DNA of 64,000 nucleotides from an uncultured Oscillospiraceae bacterium (lineage in GTDB: Bacteria; Bacillota; Clostridia; Oscillospirales; Oscillospiraceae). The notes beneath the pieces are model-generated. The model saw only the letters and a list, made by a program, of their open reading frames with translations, did no database searches and was not told the DNA's origin. This document shows positions 34,486 to 42,208 of the stretch, piece after piece. A program made the position numbers and the translations under genes. Numbering within the stretch: position 1 is the stretch's first letter; each line of letters begins with the position of its first letter. The stretch covers positions 62,001 to 126,000 of the forward strand of contig CANQFT010000001.1 in the NCBI GenBank assembly GCA_947599925.1, in the 5' to 3' direction.

Positions 34486-36676
34486 AAAATTTGCCATCGC
34501 CGGATACTGCCGCATCTCGGTGGACGAGGAGCTGGACCGGGACAACACCTCCATCGAAAACCAAAAGGCCATCATCGGGGACTTTGTGAAGCGCAAATTC
34601 CCCGGCTCTGCCCTGACCTTCTACGAGGACCGGGACAAGTCCGGCTATACCTTCGACCAGCGGCCCGGCTACCAGGCCATGCGCCGGGAGCTGATGGGCC
34701 ACAAAAAAGACATCCTCATCATCAAGGACTTCTCCCGCTTCTCCCGCCGCAACTCCCGCGGCCTGGTGGAGTTGGAGGACCTGCGGGACGCGGGGGTGCG
34801 GATCATCTCCATCGGGGACAACATCGACTTCCCCAACGACGACGACTGGCTGAAGATCCAGTTTCAATTCCTCATCAACGAGATGCCCGTCACCGACGCC
34901 AGCAAGAAGGTGAAGTCGGTGATCCAGCGCCGCCAGCAGGACGGCCAGTGGCTCTGCGCCGCCCCCTACGGCTATATCCTCAACAAGCGCCGGGAATTTG
35001 AGATCGTCCCCACCGAGGCGGAGATCGTCCGGGAGATCTTCCGGCTCTACATCGGCGGCTGGGGCTACAAGAAGATCGCCAACCATCTCACCGACCGGGG
35101 GATCCCGACTCCTCGGATGGCCGAGCGGGAGCGGAGAGAGGCGGCGGGGGAGGAGTGCCGGCGTCCGGCCAAGCCCCTCTGGGCCATTGTCACCATACAG
35201 GGCATCCTGGACAACGACTTTTATATCGGCACGCTCCGCCAGGGAAAGTACACCCGCGGGAAGATCAACGGCAAGGACGTGCGGCGGGACGAGGCGGAAC
35301 ACATCGTCATCGAGCGCCACCACCAGCCCATCCTCGACGACCGCACCTTCGCCACCGCCCATGCCCTGCGCCAGACCCGATCCACCGCCCACTACCGGGG
35401 CCAGAAGAAGTACGACAACGCCTACTCCGGCTTCCTGTTCTGCGGGGACTGCGGCTCTCCCATGTTCGCCATGAGCCGCCGGGACCTCAGGGACGCCTAC
35501 CGCTGCGGGACCTACCACCGCCGGGGGCTGAAAGGCTGCACCAGCCACCACATCCGGGTGGACAAGCTGGACGAGCTGTTGAAGCGGTATATCCGCAAGG
35601 TCCGGGACAACTCCGCCGCCATGCTGGACCGCCTCAACGCGGACTTGGACAAGGAGCAGGAGGACGTGGCCGAAACGGAGCAGGCCGCCGCCCATCTGGA
35701 AGCGGTGCTGGCGGACCTGCGGGACGAGCTGAAAGCCACCAAGCGCCAGCGTGTCCGGGACGTGATGCGCCATCCGGAGCAGGAGGAGACGCTGGAGGCG
35801 ACCTACGACGAGTTGGAAGCCGACCTCCTCCGCCGGATCGAGGGCGTCCAGAGCCAGATCGCCATGGCCCAGGACAGGCGCAACACCATCATCCGGGTGA
35901 ACCGGGCGGCAAAGACCGCCCAGGAGGTCTTTGCCGACATACTGAACAAGCCCAGGCTGGACCGCGGCGACCTCCAGCTCATCATCGAGAAGATCATGGT
36001 CTACGAGGACCACATCGAGGTGCAGCTCAAAGCCGACGTGGACAGCATCCTCCGCTGCGGCGAACTGCCGGAGGAGCCGGCCGGGGAGCGGCCCGCGGGG
36101 GCGGCGGCCATGGCCCCCGCCCCCATCCCTCTGGACCGGCGGGCGGCGGACGACTACGAGATCCAGATCACCCAGTCCAGCGATAAGCACGGCGACAAGG
36201 TCTTTACGGTCAAAGTCGTCAGGGAGGGCGACCCGCTGGAGATCTTCACCGACAAGGACGGCGGCGTGGTGTTCAAAAAGTACAGCCTGATGGGTGGGCT
36301 CAGCGACTTCGCCGGGCAGATGTGCGAGACCCTGTCCAAACTCTCCGGCCTCACCGCCGTCATCACCGACCGGGACAGCGTGCTGGCCGTCTCCGGCGCC
36401 TGCCGCAAGGAACTCTCCGAGCGGGCGGTCAGCGAGGACCTGGAAAAGCTGATGGAGGGCCGCCAGCTCTATGTGTCCCAGGACGGCCAGAGCCATGTGA
36501 CCATCTGCCGGGACAGCGAGCAGTTCCAGGCCATGGTGTGCGCCCCCATCCTCTCCGGCGGCGACGTGCTGGGCGCGGTCCTCTTCGTGCAGGAGGAGGG
36601 AAAAACCGCCGGCGAGGCCGAGGTGAAAATGATCCAGACCGCCGCCGGTTTCCTCAGCCGGCACATGGAATCTTAA
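34478..36676 (+). CDS. large serine recombinase, fused in frame to the C-terminal part of SpoVT
   Basis: 732 residues. Resolvase catalytic domain 5-150 with nucleophile Ser14 (AGYCRISVDEEL) and the FSRFSRRNSRGL motif; recombinase domain about 165-290 (PYGYILNKRREFEIVPTEAEIVREIFRLYIGGWGYKKIANHL); zinc ribbon about 320-355 (FCGDCGSPM ... RCGTYHRRGLKGCTSHHI); coiled coil about 380-460. The recombinase part ends at codon 584; from there DPLEIFTDKDGGVVFKKYS to the end (TAAGFLSRHMES) is SpoVT. In the excised circle the frame would instead run into 24001-24090, giving a 613-residue protein with the tail PLTTLERWERFCLGML. Whether the fused SpoVT GAF domain alters the enzyme is unknown. Confidence 0.9.
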   Translation: MIEKFAIAGYCRISVDEELDRDNTSIENQKAIIGDFVKRKFPGSALTFYEDRDKSGYTFDQRPGYQAMRRELMGHKKDILIIKDFSRFSRRNSRGLVELEDLRDAGVRIISIGDNIDFPNDDDWLKIQFQFLINEMPVTDASKKVKSVIQRRQQDGQWLCAAPYGYILNKRREFEIVPTEAEIVREIFRLYIGGWGYKKIANHLTDRGIPTPRMAERERREAAGEECRRPAKPLWAIVTIQGILDNDFYIGTLRQGKYTRGKINGKDVRRDEAEHIVIERHHQPILDDRTFATAHALRQTRSTAHYRGQKKYDNAYSGFLFCGDCGSPMFAMSRRDLRDAYRCGTYHRRGLKGCTSHHIRVDKLDELLKRYIRKVRDNSAAMLDRLNADLDKEQEDVAETEQAAAHLEAVLADLRDELKATKRQRVRDVMRHPEQEETLEATYDELEADLLRRIEGVQSQIAMAQDRRNTIIRVNRAAKTAQEVFADILNKPRLDRGDLQLIIEKIMVYEDHIEVQLKADVDSILRCGELPEEPAGERPAGAAAMAPAPIPLDRRAADDYEIQITQSSDKHGDKVFTVKVVREGDPLEIFTDKDGGVVFKKYSLMGGLSDFAGQMCETLSKLSGLTAVITDRDSVLAVSGACRKELSERAVSEDLEKLMEGRQLYVSQDGQSHVTICRDSEQFQAMVCAPILSGGDVLGAVLFVQEEGKTAGEAEVKMIQTAAGFLSRHMES
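36212..36240 (+). other. attR, right junction of the spoVT element
   Basis: Core GAGGGCGACCCGC (36224-36236), identical to attL. The element-side half-site GTCGTCAG (36215-36222) is the inverse complement of CTGACGAC at attL. To the right is spoVT (CTGGAGATCTTC). Confidence 0.75.
36230..36676 (+). pseudogene. spoVT: 3' part of spoVT (rest of the AbrB domain plus GAF domain)
   Basis: 149 codons including stop: DPLEIFTDKDGGVVFKKYSLMGG completes the AbrB hairpin, followed by the SpoVT GAF domain (TAVITDRDSVLAVSGACRKEL ... MVCAPILSGGDVLGAVLFVQEEG ... IQTAAGFLSRHMES). With the 31 codons at 23908 it makes 179 residues; B. subtilis SpoVT has 178. In the present arrangement it is read only as the tail of the recombinase. 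Confidence 0.85.
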
Positions 36677-36688
36677 GTAAACCCGCCA

Positions 36689-36732
36689 AAGGCGATAAGT
36701 GCAGTTTTTCGGCATTTATCGCCTTGTTTTTA
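36689..36732 (+). terminator. rho-independent terminator after spoVT
   Basis: AAGGCGATAAGTGC pairs with GCATTTATCGCCTT, followed by GTTTTTATG. Separates spoVT/recombinase from spo0A. Confidence 0.85.
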
Positions 36733-36746
36733 TGTCAACAGCGAGT

Positions 36747-36755
36747 TTTGTCGAA
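36747..36755 (+). promoter_or_regulatory. 0A box upstream of spo0A
   Basis: TTTGTCGAA contains the Spo0A-binding core TGNCGAA. It lies about 30 nt before the -35 box and about 145 nt before the spo0A start, suggesting autoregulation. Confidence 0.55.
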
Positions 36756-36785
36756 CGATTTTCCGACTTTTTTGCGATTTTTATA

Positions 36786-36814
36786 TTGCGGGAACTGTAA
36801 AAATATGGTATATT
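36786..36814 (+). promoter_or_regulatory. predicted sigma-A promoter of spo0A
   Basis: TTGCGG, 17-nt spacer, TATATT, about 85 nt before the start codon. Confidence 0.5.
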
Positions 36815-36899
36815 TACTCCACCGGACAGGGCCCGGACCGAGCCCCTCCGCCGGGGAAAACAGGCGCGGCCCTGGCCGCCGGAAATGGGGGAATACCAC

Positions 36900-37661
36900 A
36901 TGGAACAGGAAATGGTGATCGTAGTGGGTGACGCTTCACAGGACTTTCAATCCGCCTTGACCGAGGCTGTGCGGCGGGAGCCGGGGATGCGTTTGGCAGG
37001 GGCCACGGGAGACGGGCAGGAGCTTTTGGAGCTGGTCCGCGCCCAGCGGCCCGACGCGGTGGTGATGGACCTGGTGCTGACGGGGATGGACGGGCTGGAA
37101 GTCCTGGCCCAGCTGCAGCAGTTGCCCCAGCGGCCCCAGATCCTGGTGGCCTCCGCCTTTCTCCACGAGGGGCTGGTGAGCCAGGTCCGCGGCAGCGGCG
37201 CGGCCTATCTGATGCCAAAGCCCTGCCGGGTCACGACGTTGCTGGAGCGTGTGCGGCAGCTGGTGGCGGGGGCGTCGCCCCTGGACCTGGTCCCCAGCCC
37301 CGGCGCGGAGAGCCTGGAACTGCGGGTCACGAGCATCATCCACGAGATCGGCGTGCCCGCCCACATCAAGGGCTACCAGTACCTCCGGGAAGCCATCCGC
37401 CTGGCGGTGGAGGACATGGAGGTCATCAACGCCGTCACCAAGGTGCTCTACCCCACCGTGGCCAAGACCTTCGGCACCACGCCCAGCCGGGTGGAGCGGG
37501 CCATCCGCCACGCCATCGAGGTGGCCTGGGACCGGGGCGACCTGGAGACCCTGCAAAAATACTTTGGCTACACCGTCTCCAACGCCAAGGGCAAGCCCAC
37601 CAACTCCGAGTTCATCGCCATGATCGCCGACCGCCTCCAACTCCAGCGCAAGGAGGGCTGA
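36900..37661 (+). CDS. spo0A: sporulation master regulator Spo0A
   Basis: 253 residues. Receiver domain 1-120 with Asp57 ([18 protein letters not shown]) and Lys in YLMPKPCRV; the Spo0A-specific C-terminal DNA-binding domain follows: [57 protein letters not shown]. Phosphorylated Spo0A starts sporulation. The acidic pocket reads VVGDAS, with one acidic residue where most Spo0A proteins have two. I chose ATG 36900 (GGGGGA about 8 nt upstream) over the in-frame ATG 36885. A 0A box lies upstream. Whether this is the only spo0A of the genome cannot be seen. Confidence 0.88.
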   Translation: MEQEMVIVVGDASQDFQSALTEAVRREPGMRLAGATGDGQELLELVRAQRPDAVVMDLVLTGMDGLEVLAQLQQLPQRPQILVASAFLHEGLVSQVRGSGAAYLMPKPCRVTTLLERVRQLVAGASPLDLVPSPGAESLELRVTSIIHEIGVPAHIKGYQYLREAIRLAVEDMEVINAVTKVLYPTVAKTFGTTPSRVERAIRHAIEVAWDRGDLETLQKYFGYTVSNAKGKPTNSEFIAMIADRLQLQRKEG

Positions 37662-37682
37662 CGCCCCACAGCGCAAAACGCG

Positions 37683-37725
37683 ACACGCCCCGCGCCCGGT
37701 CCCCGGGATCGCAGGGCGTGTTTTT
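37683..37725 (+). terminator. rho-independent terminator after spo0A
   Basis: ACACGCCC ... GGGCGTGT followed by TTTT; 8-bp stem with an inner CCCGG/CCGGG pairing. Confidence 0.7.
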
Positions 37726-37740
37726 CGCGCCCACGATGGG

Positions 37741-37975
37741 TCAGGATCGGCCCGCCTCGTCGTCCATGACGGCCAGGGCGCTTCGCACCATGGCGTGGAT
37801 CAGCCGAAGCTGGCCTGGTGTGGCCCGCCGCTGAAGTTCCAGCAGGTCGCCGTCCCCCGCCGCTCCACCGCCCAGCTGGTCGGCCAGCAGATAGGCGGGG
37901 CTGGCCCCCAGCTTGTCGCACAGGCACACGAACAGCGGCAGGCTGGGACCATCCTGTTCCTGTCGCGGTTTTTTG
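37741..37975 (-). pseudogene. remnant of an Xre-type helix-turn-helix regulator
   Basis: The minus strand encodes LPLFVCLCDKLGASPAYLLADQLGG, the typical end of an Xre/Cro DNA-binding domain (LxxLCDxLGVSPDYLL), then a helical tail. The first helices are missing: upstream the frame holds only a short charged stretch, and the nearest start region (MPFPQQK, 37992) is in another frame. This looks like an internal deletion plus frameshift. Its GC content is like the host and unlike the adjacent restriction genes. Confidence 0.45.
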
Positions 37976-38004
37976 TTGCGGAAACGGCATTGATATGATA
38001 TACT
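37976..38004 (+). promoter_or_regulatory. predicted sigma-A promoter of the restriction-modification genes
   Basis: TTGCGG, 17-nt spacer, TATACT with extended -10 TGA; 75 nt before the nuclease start codon. Confidence 0.6.
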
Positions 38005-38079
38005 TTATTTTAAAGCCTAAATGGTTCATGCTTTTCTACACTGAAATAAACTAATCCTGGATGTGAAGAAGGTCAGTTT

Positions 38080-38916
38080 ATGGGATACGAAGCCGAAAAA
38101 GCAACGTTCAGCCTACAGCTGAAAGAATTTGCCGCTACTTTGGGATCAGCCATCGCCAAAAACGATGAATGGACGATTCGCGGCTTTATCGACATATTCA
38201 AGAATGTATATACCATTTCAACGGATACAAAAATTGTATCTAAACTCCTTGAATTACATCTGTTTCCCTTTTTTCTTTCTTTCGCAGAAGAAAAAGGATA
38301 CGACATTGAACTTGCTACCCATCAGAATTGGTATCCTGACCTGACCTTTCTGTCAAAGGCAGATCCGCAGATCAAGTTTGCGGTAGATTTGAAAACTACA
38401 TATAGGGATGAAGCCTATCCGGGGTTTTGTAACGGATTTACATTAGGATCACACGGCGAATACTTTGTAAAGCGTACAAGCACAAAGAACATACAGTACC
38501 CTTATGGGGAATACAGCGGTCACTTCTGTTTGGGAATCATCTATTCTCGCGCGGTTCTGGATAAGAGCGAGGAAACGCATATATACTCCCTTGACGAATT
38601 AGGAACCATTCCGCCGGTGATCAAGGATTTTTTGTTCTTTGCTGAAGAGAAATGGAAGATAGCCAGCGATAAAGGCGGAAGCGGTAACACTGCAAATATC
38701 GGCAGTATTCAAAAAATCGAGGATATTCTCCGCGGCAACGGTGTATTTGCCAAAGCCGGAGAAGAATTATTCGACGACTACTGGGCCAATTTTGGAAAGC
38801 TTAAGATCCGTGTGGATGGAAAGTGGAAAAAACTGTCGTCCTTCGAGGAATATTTGCGCTATCGTAGGCTCTCACTCGACTTGAACAACCCAAAAGCGGT
38901 AAAGAGGAGAGCGTGA
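38080..38916 (+). CDS. EcoRV-like type II restriction endonuclease
   Basis: 278 residues. The match to EcoRV, judged from memory of that protein, runs the whole length: STDTKIVSKLLELHLFPF, the active-site stretch YPDLTF ... FAVDLKTTYRDE (PD...D-x-K), FTLGSHGEYF, TKNIQYPYGEY and GSGNTANIGSI, the recognition-associated GSGNT loop. EcoRV cuts GATATC to blunt ends; the same specificity here is likely but unproven. The gene is clearly AT-richer than its neighbours, indicating recent transfer. The stop overlaps the methyltransferase start. Confidence 0.88.
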   Translation: MGYEAEKATFSLQLKEFAATLGSAIAKNDEWTIRGFIDIFKNVYTISTDTKIVSKLLELHLFPFFLSFAEEKGYDIELATHQNWYPDLTFLSKADPQIKFAVDLKTTYRDEAYPGFCNGFTLGSHGEYFVKRTSTKNIQYPYGEYSGHFCLGIIYSRAVLDKSEETHIYSLDELGTIPPVIKDFLFFAEEKWKIASDKGGSGNTANIGSIQKIEDILRGNGVFAKAGEELFDDYWANFGKLKIRVDGKWKKLSSFEEYLRYRRLSLDLNNPKAVKRRA

Positions 38917-39830
38917 TGAACGATAAGGTATTTGTTCCGCCGATAAAGACACAAGGGATAAAGACAAAATCGGTTCCTCTGATTCAGCGGAGTGTCGTAA
39001 TGGACGAAGAGTCCGTATGGATAGAGCCTTTTATGGGCTCTGGTGTGGTTGGCTTCAATCTTGAGCCGAAGCGCGCCGTATTTGCGGATATAAATCCGCA
39101 TATCATAGCGTTTTATACTCAAATCAAAAACGGTGTTCTTACGCCCTGCATAGTGCGTGCGTTCCTTGAGCGCGAAGGACGGCTATTGGAGCAAAAAGAT
39201 GCCGAGCACTATTATTTTATTCGAAACCGGTTTAACCGGCAGCATGACCCATTGGACTTTTTGTTTTTGAACCGCGCTTGCTTTAACGGAATGATTCGAT
39301 TCAACAAAGATCATGACTTTAATGTTCCGTATGGACATAAGCCACAGCGATTTACAAAAGCTTATATCACAAAAATCGTGAATCAGGTCGCTCATGTGTC
39401 GCAGCTGTTGCAAAGACATTCTTGGGAGTTCCTTTGTCAATCATTTGAACGCACGATTGCCATGGCGACGGAACGTGATTTTGTCTATTGCGATCCGCCA
39501 TATATCGGCCGCCATGTAGATTATTATGACAGTTGGGATGAAGGCTCGGAGATCATGCTACACACCGCGTTAGTTGCCAGCAAGGCAAGGTTCATGTTGT
39601 CAACATGGGATCACAACGACTTCAGGGTAAACGAATATATCCAAACACTATGGGGCGATTGCCAAAAAATCACGCGGGAGCATTTTTATCATGTCGGTGC
39701 AAAGGAGATAAACAGAAACCCTGTTGTGGAAGCGCTGTTGACCAATTATACGATTACCGGGGCACAGGGTCACCGGGCATTGGAAGATCCTCAGATCACA
39801 CTATTTGAAATGGCACCTGCGTTTGGCTGA
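38916..39830 (+). CDS. D12-class DNA adenine-N6 methyltransferase (EcoRV-type modification enzyme)
   Basis: 304 residues. AdoMet-binding motif PFMGSGVVGFN near residue 37, LNRACFNGMIRFNKDHDFNVPYG, and catalytic DPPYIGRHVDYY (DPPY, residues about 190-200) place it in the Dam/D12 (alpha) class. It would protect host sites from the adjacent nuclease. ATG 38916 overlaps the nuclease stop (TGATG) and follows GAGGAG; the ORF-track GTG is one codon earlier. AT-rich like its partner. The order nuclease then methyltransferase, with overlap, couples their synthesis. Confidence 0.9.
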   Translation: MNDKVFVPPIKTQGIKTKSVPLIQRSVVMDEESVWIEPFMGSGVVGFNLEPKRAVFADINPHIIAFYTQIKNGVLTPCIVRAFLEREGRLLEQKDAEHYYFIRNRFNRQHDPLDFLFLNRACFNGMIRFNKDHDFNVPYGHKPQRFTKAYITKIVNQVAHVSQLLQRHSWEFLCQSFERTIAMATERDFVYCDPPYIGRHVDYYDSWDEGSEIMLHTALVASKARFMLSTWDHNDFRVNEYIQTLWGDCQKITREHFYHVGAKEINRNPVVEALLTNYTITGAQGHRALEDPQITLFEMAPAFG

Positions 39831-39885
39831 TCCTCATTATTTCAAGAGCCAGACCAGCTAGACACACTTATGGAACAATAACGTC

Positions 39886-39915
39886 AAGGCCGGGAGTTCT
39901 CTCCCGGCCTTTTGC
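39886..39915 (+). terminator. rho-independent terminator after the methyltransferase
   Basis: AAGGCCGGGAG - ttct - CTCCCGGCCTT then TTGCTTT; 11-bp stem. Confidence 0.85.
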
Positions 39916-40012
39916 TTTCCTGTTTGGCCCTTCCCATCAGGAACTCCCCCTTTCTTTTTTTGCCCTTTTGCGGTAAAATATATCCAAAAAGGCAGGGAGA
40001 GGGGGCTGCGCT

Positions 40013-42079
40013 GTGGAGAGGATCACCTGGGACACGCCGCTGGGCGGTTTTCCTGGCGTGGGGGCGGCCCGGCAGCGGGCGCTGGCCAAGCTGGGGCTGG
40101 AGCGGGCGGGGGATCTGCTGACCTTCTATCCCCGGCGCTACGAGGACCGCCGGACCGTCTGGCCCATCGCCCAGGCCCCTGTGGGGGTGGACTGCTGCGT
40201 GGCGGTCACGGTCACCAGGCCCGCGGTCCTGTCCCGGATCCCCGGCGGGCGGCAGATCGTCCGCTGTACCGTCAGTGACGACACCGCCGCTCTGGAGCTG
40301 ACCTTCTTCAACCGCCCCTTCGCGCAAAAGGCCCTCCGCACCGGCGGGCGCTACATCCTCTTTGGCAAGATCGACCTCTTTGGCGGGCGGCGGCAGATGG
40401 TGAACCCCACCGTGGAGGACGCGGCCCGCCCCAAGCTGGCGGGGACCATCGTGCCCTGCTACCCGCTGACGGCGGGGCTGTCCAACGGCCAGGTCATGGC
40501 CTGGGTCCGGCTGGCGGTGGAGGGCTGCCTGGACCAGTTGGCCGAGACCCTGCCCGATCAAGTCCTGGCCCAAGCCCAGCTGCCCGGCATCCAGTGGGCC
40601 TGCGCCCAGATCCACTTTCCCAAGGACCCGGCGGCGCTGGAACAGGCCCGGCGGCGGATGGCCTTTGAGGAGTTTTTCTACCTGACGGTGGGGCTGGGGG
40701 TGCTCCGCAAGCGCCGGGAGACCCACCGCGGCGCACCGCTGACGGCGGGCGGACGGGCGGACTTCGAGCCCCTGCTGCCCTTTGCCCTCACCGGCGCCCA
40801 GCGCCGGGTCATAGACGAGTGCGCCGCGGACCTCTCCGGTGACGTGCCCATGAACCGCCTGGTGCAAGGGGACGTGGGCTCGGGCAAGACGGCCATCGCC
40901 GCTTTCTGCCTCTGGCGGGCCGCCAAAAGCGGCGCCCAGGGCGCTATGATGGCCCCCACCGAGCTGTTGGCCCACCAGCACTTCGAGACCCTCCGGGCCC
41001 TGCTGGAGCCCGACCATGTGGCGGTGGCTTTGCTCACCGGGTCCCAGACCCCGGCGGAAAAGCGGGCCATCAAAAAAGCCCTGGCCGCCGGGGACATCCA
41101 GGTGGTGGTGGGGACCCACGCCCTGCTCAGCCAGGGCGTGGACTTCCGGGACCTGGCCCTGGCGGTGGTGGACGAACAGCACCGCTTCGGGGTCAACCAG
41201 CGCTCCGCCCTGGCCGCCAAGGGCCGCCACCCCCATCTGCTGGTCCTCTCGGCCACCCCCATTCCCCGGACCCTGGCCCTGATCTTGTACGGCGACCTGG
41301 ACGTGTCCATTCTGGACCAGTTGCCGCCGGGCCGGACCCCGGTGGAGACCTATCTGGTCAGCGAGGCGTACCACCCCCGGCTCTACAAATTCGTGGACAA
41401 GCTGGTGGACCAGGGGCGGCAGGTGTACATCGTCTGCCCCGCCGTGGACGAGAGCGAGGCCGCCGAGGGCGACCCCACGCTGAGGTCCGTGACCCAGTAC
41501 GCCCGCCATCTGGCCGAGGCCGTCTTTCCCCACCGGAGGGTGGCCTTTGTCCACGGCAAGCTGAGACCGGCGGAAAAGGAGGCGGTCATGGCCGCCTTCG
41601 CCGCCGGGGAGGTGCAGGTGCTGGTGTCCACCACCGTCATCGAGGTGGGGGTGGACGTGCCCAACGCGGCGCTGATGGTGGTGGAGAACGCCGACCGCTT
41701 TGGCCTCAGCCAGCTCCACCAGCTCCGGGGACGGGTGGGCCGCGGGAAGCACCAGTCCTACTGCGTGCTGGTGTCCAACAACAAAAACCCGGAGACCCGC
41801 GCCCGGCTCAAGGCCCTGTGCGCCACCACCGACGGCTTCGCCATCGCCCAGGCCGACCTGGACGCCCGCGGCCCCGGCGACTTCTTTGGCGCCCGGCAGC
41901 ACGGCCTGCCCACCCTCCACCCCTCCAGCCTCTGGGCCGACGTGCGCCTGATCCAGCAGGCCCAGCAGACGGCCCAGGCGCTTCTGGAGACCGACCCGGC
42001 CCTGACCCTGCCCCAGCACCAGCTGATGTGGCCGCGGCTGCGGCAGCTGTTCGCGGAAAACCCCGACGTCTTCAACTGA
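40013..42079 (+). CDS. recG: ATP-dependent DNA helicase RecG
   Basis: 688 residues. OB-fold wedge domain in the first ~180 (FPGVGAARQRALAKLGLERAGDLLTFYPRRYEDR), then helicase motifs: Walker A QGDVGSGKTAIAAF, DEQHRFGV (motif II as DEQH), SATPIPRTLAL, VSTTVIEVGVDVPNA and QLRGRVGRGKHQSYC. RecG remodels stalled forks and branch-migrates Holliday junctions. The GTG start is preceded by GGGAGAGGGGG. Monocistronic, starting about 100 nt after the restriction-modification terminator. Confidence 0.96.
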   Translation: MERITWDTPLGGFPGVGAARQRALAKLGLERAGDLLTFYPRRYEDRRTVWPIAQAPVGVDCCVAVTVTRPAVLSRIPGGRQIVRCTVSDDTAALELTFFNRPFAQKALRTGGRYILFGKIDLFGGRRQMVNPTVEDAARPKLAGTIVPCYPLTAGLSNGQVMAWVRLAVEGCLDQLAETLPDQVLAQAQLPGIQWACAQIHFPKDPAALEQARRRMAFEEFFYLTVGLGVLRKRRETHRGAPLTAGGRADFEPLLPFALTGAQRRVIDECAADLSGDVPMNRLVQGDVGSGKTAIAAFCLWRAAKSGAQGAMMAPTELLAHQHFETLRALLEPDHVAVALLTGSQTPAEKRAIKKALAAGDIQVVVGTHALLSQGVDFRDLALAVVDEQHRFGVNQRSALAAKGRHPHLLVLSATPIPRTLALILYGDLDVSILDQLPPGRTPVETYLVSEAYHPRLYKFVDKLVDQGRQVYIVCPAVDESEAAEGDPTLRSVTQYARHLAEAVFPHRRVAFVHGKLRPAEKEAVMAAFAAGEVQVLVSTTVIEVGVDVPNAALMVVENADRFGLSQLHQLRGRVGRGKHQSYCVLVSNNKNPETRARLKALCATTDGFAIAQADLDARGPGDFFGARQHGLPTLHPSSLWADVRLIQQAQQTAQALLETDPALTLPQHQLMWPRLRQLFAENPDVFN

Positions 42080-42122
42080 GGCCGGGCCCTGAATTTCCCA
42101 GGGGCCGGAGGCGACATTTTTC

Positions 42123-42151
42123 GTGACATTTCCCGCTTGGTGTGCTATACT
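42123..42151 (+). promoter_or_regulatory. predicted sigma-A promoter of the giant SLH protein gene
   Basis: GTGACA, 17-nt spacer, TATACT with extended -10 TGC; 57 nt before the start codon. Confidence 0.65.
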
Positions 42152-42208
42152 TTGAAAGATATGGAAGCCCCCGATCAGGACACACTGGATACAAAGGGTG
42201 ATTTGGAT

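Larger units (their letters stand above)
24001..36229 (+). mobile_element. 12.2-kb serine-recombinase element inserted in spoVT (skin-like)
   Basis: The two pieces of spoVT flank this segment in the same orientation. Removing 24001-36229 joins codon 31 (GGC) to the GAC at 36230 and restores a 179-codon SpoVT with no frame change. Both ends carry the 13-bp core GAGGGCGACCCGC. The right end carries a large serine recombinase reading outward, the usual place for the integrase of such elements. Cargo, left to right: response regulator, sensor kinase, MacA-like adaptor, ABC ATPase, FtsX/MacB permease, SLH-domain protein, two unknown genes, RhuM-like protein. Base composition of the cargo is like the host, so acquisition from a related genome is likely (inference). 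Excision has not been shown. Confidence 0.82.

Noticed and set aside
24001-36229. Prophage or conjugative element
   Set aside because: No capsid, portal, terminase, relaxase or type IV secretion genes are present; only the recombinase and mobile-type accessory genes.
34478-36676. SpoVT-like tail as a native recombinase domain
   Set aside because: The tail continues SpoVT to its natural last residues, is followed by its own terminator and spo0A, and the missing N-terminus lies at 23.9 kb with a matching 13-bp core.
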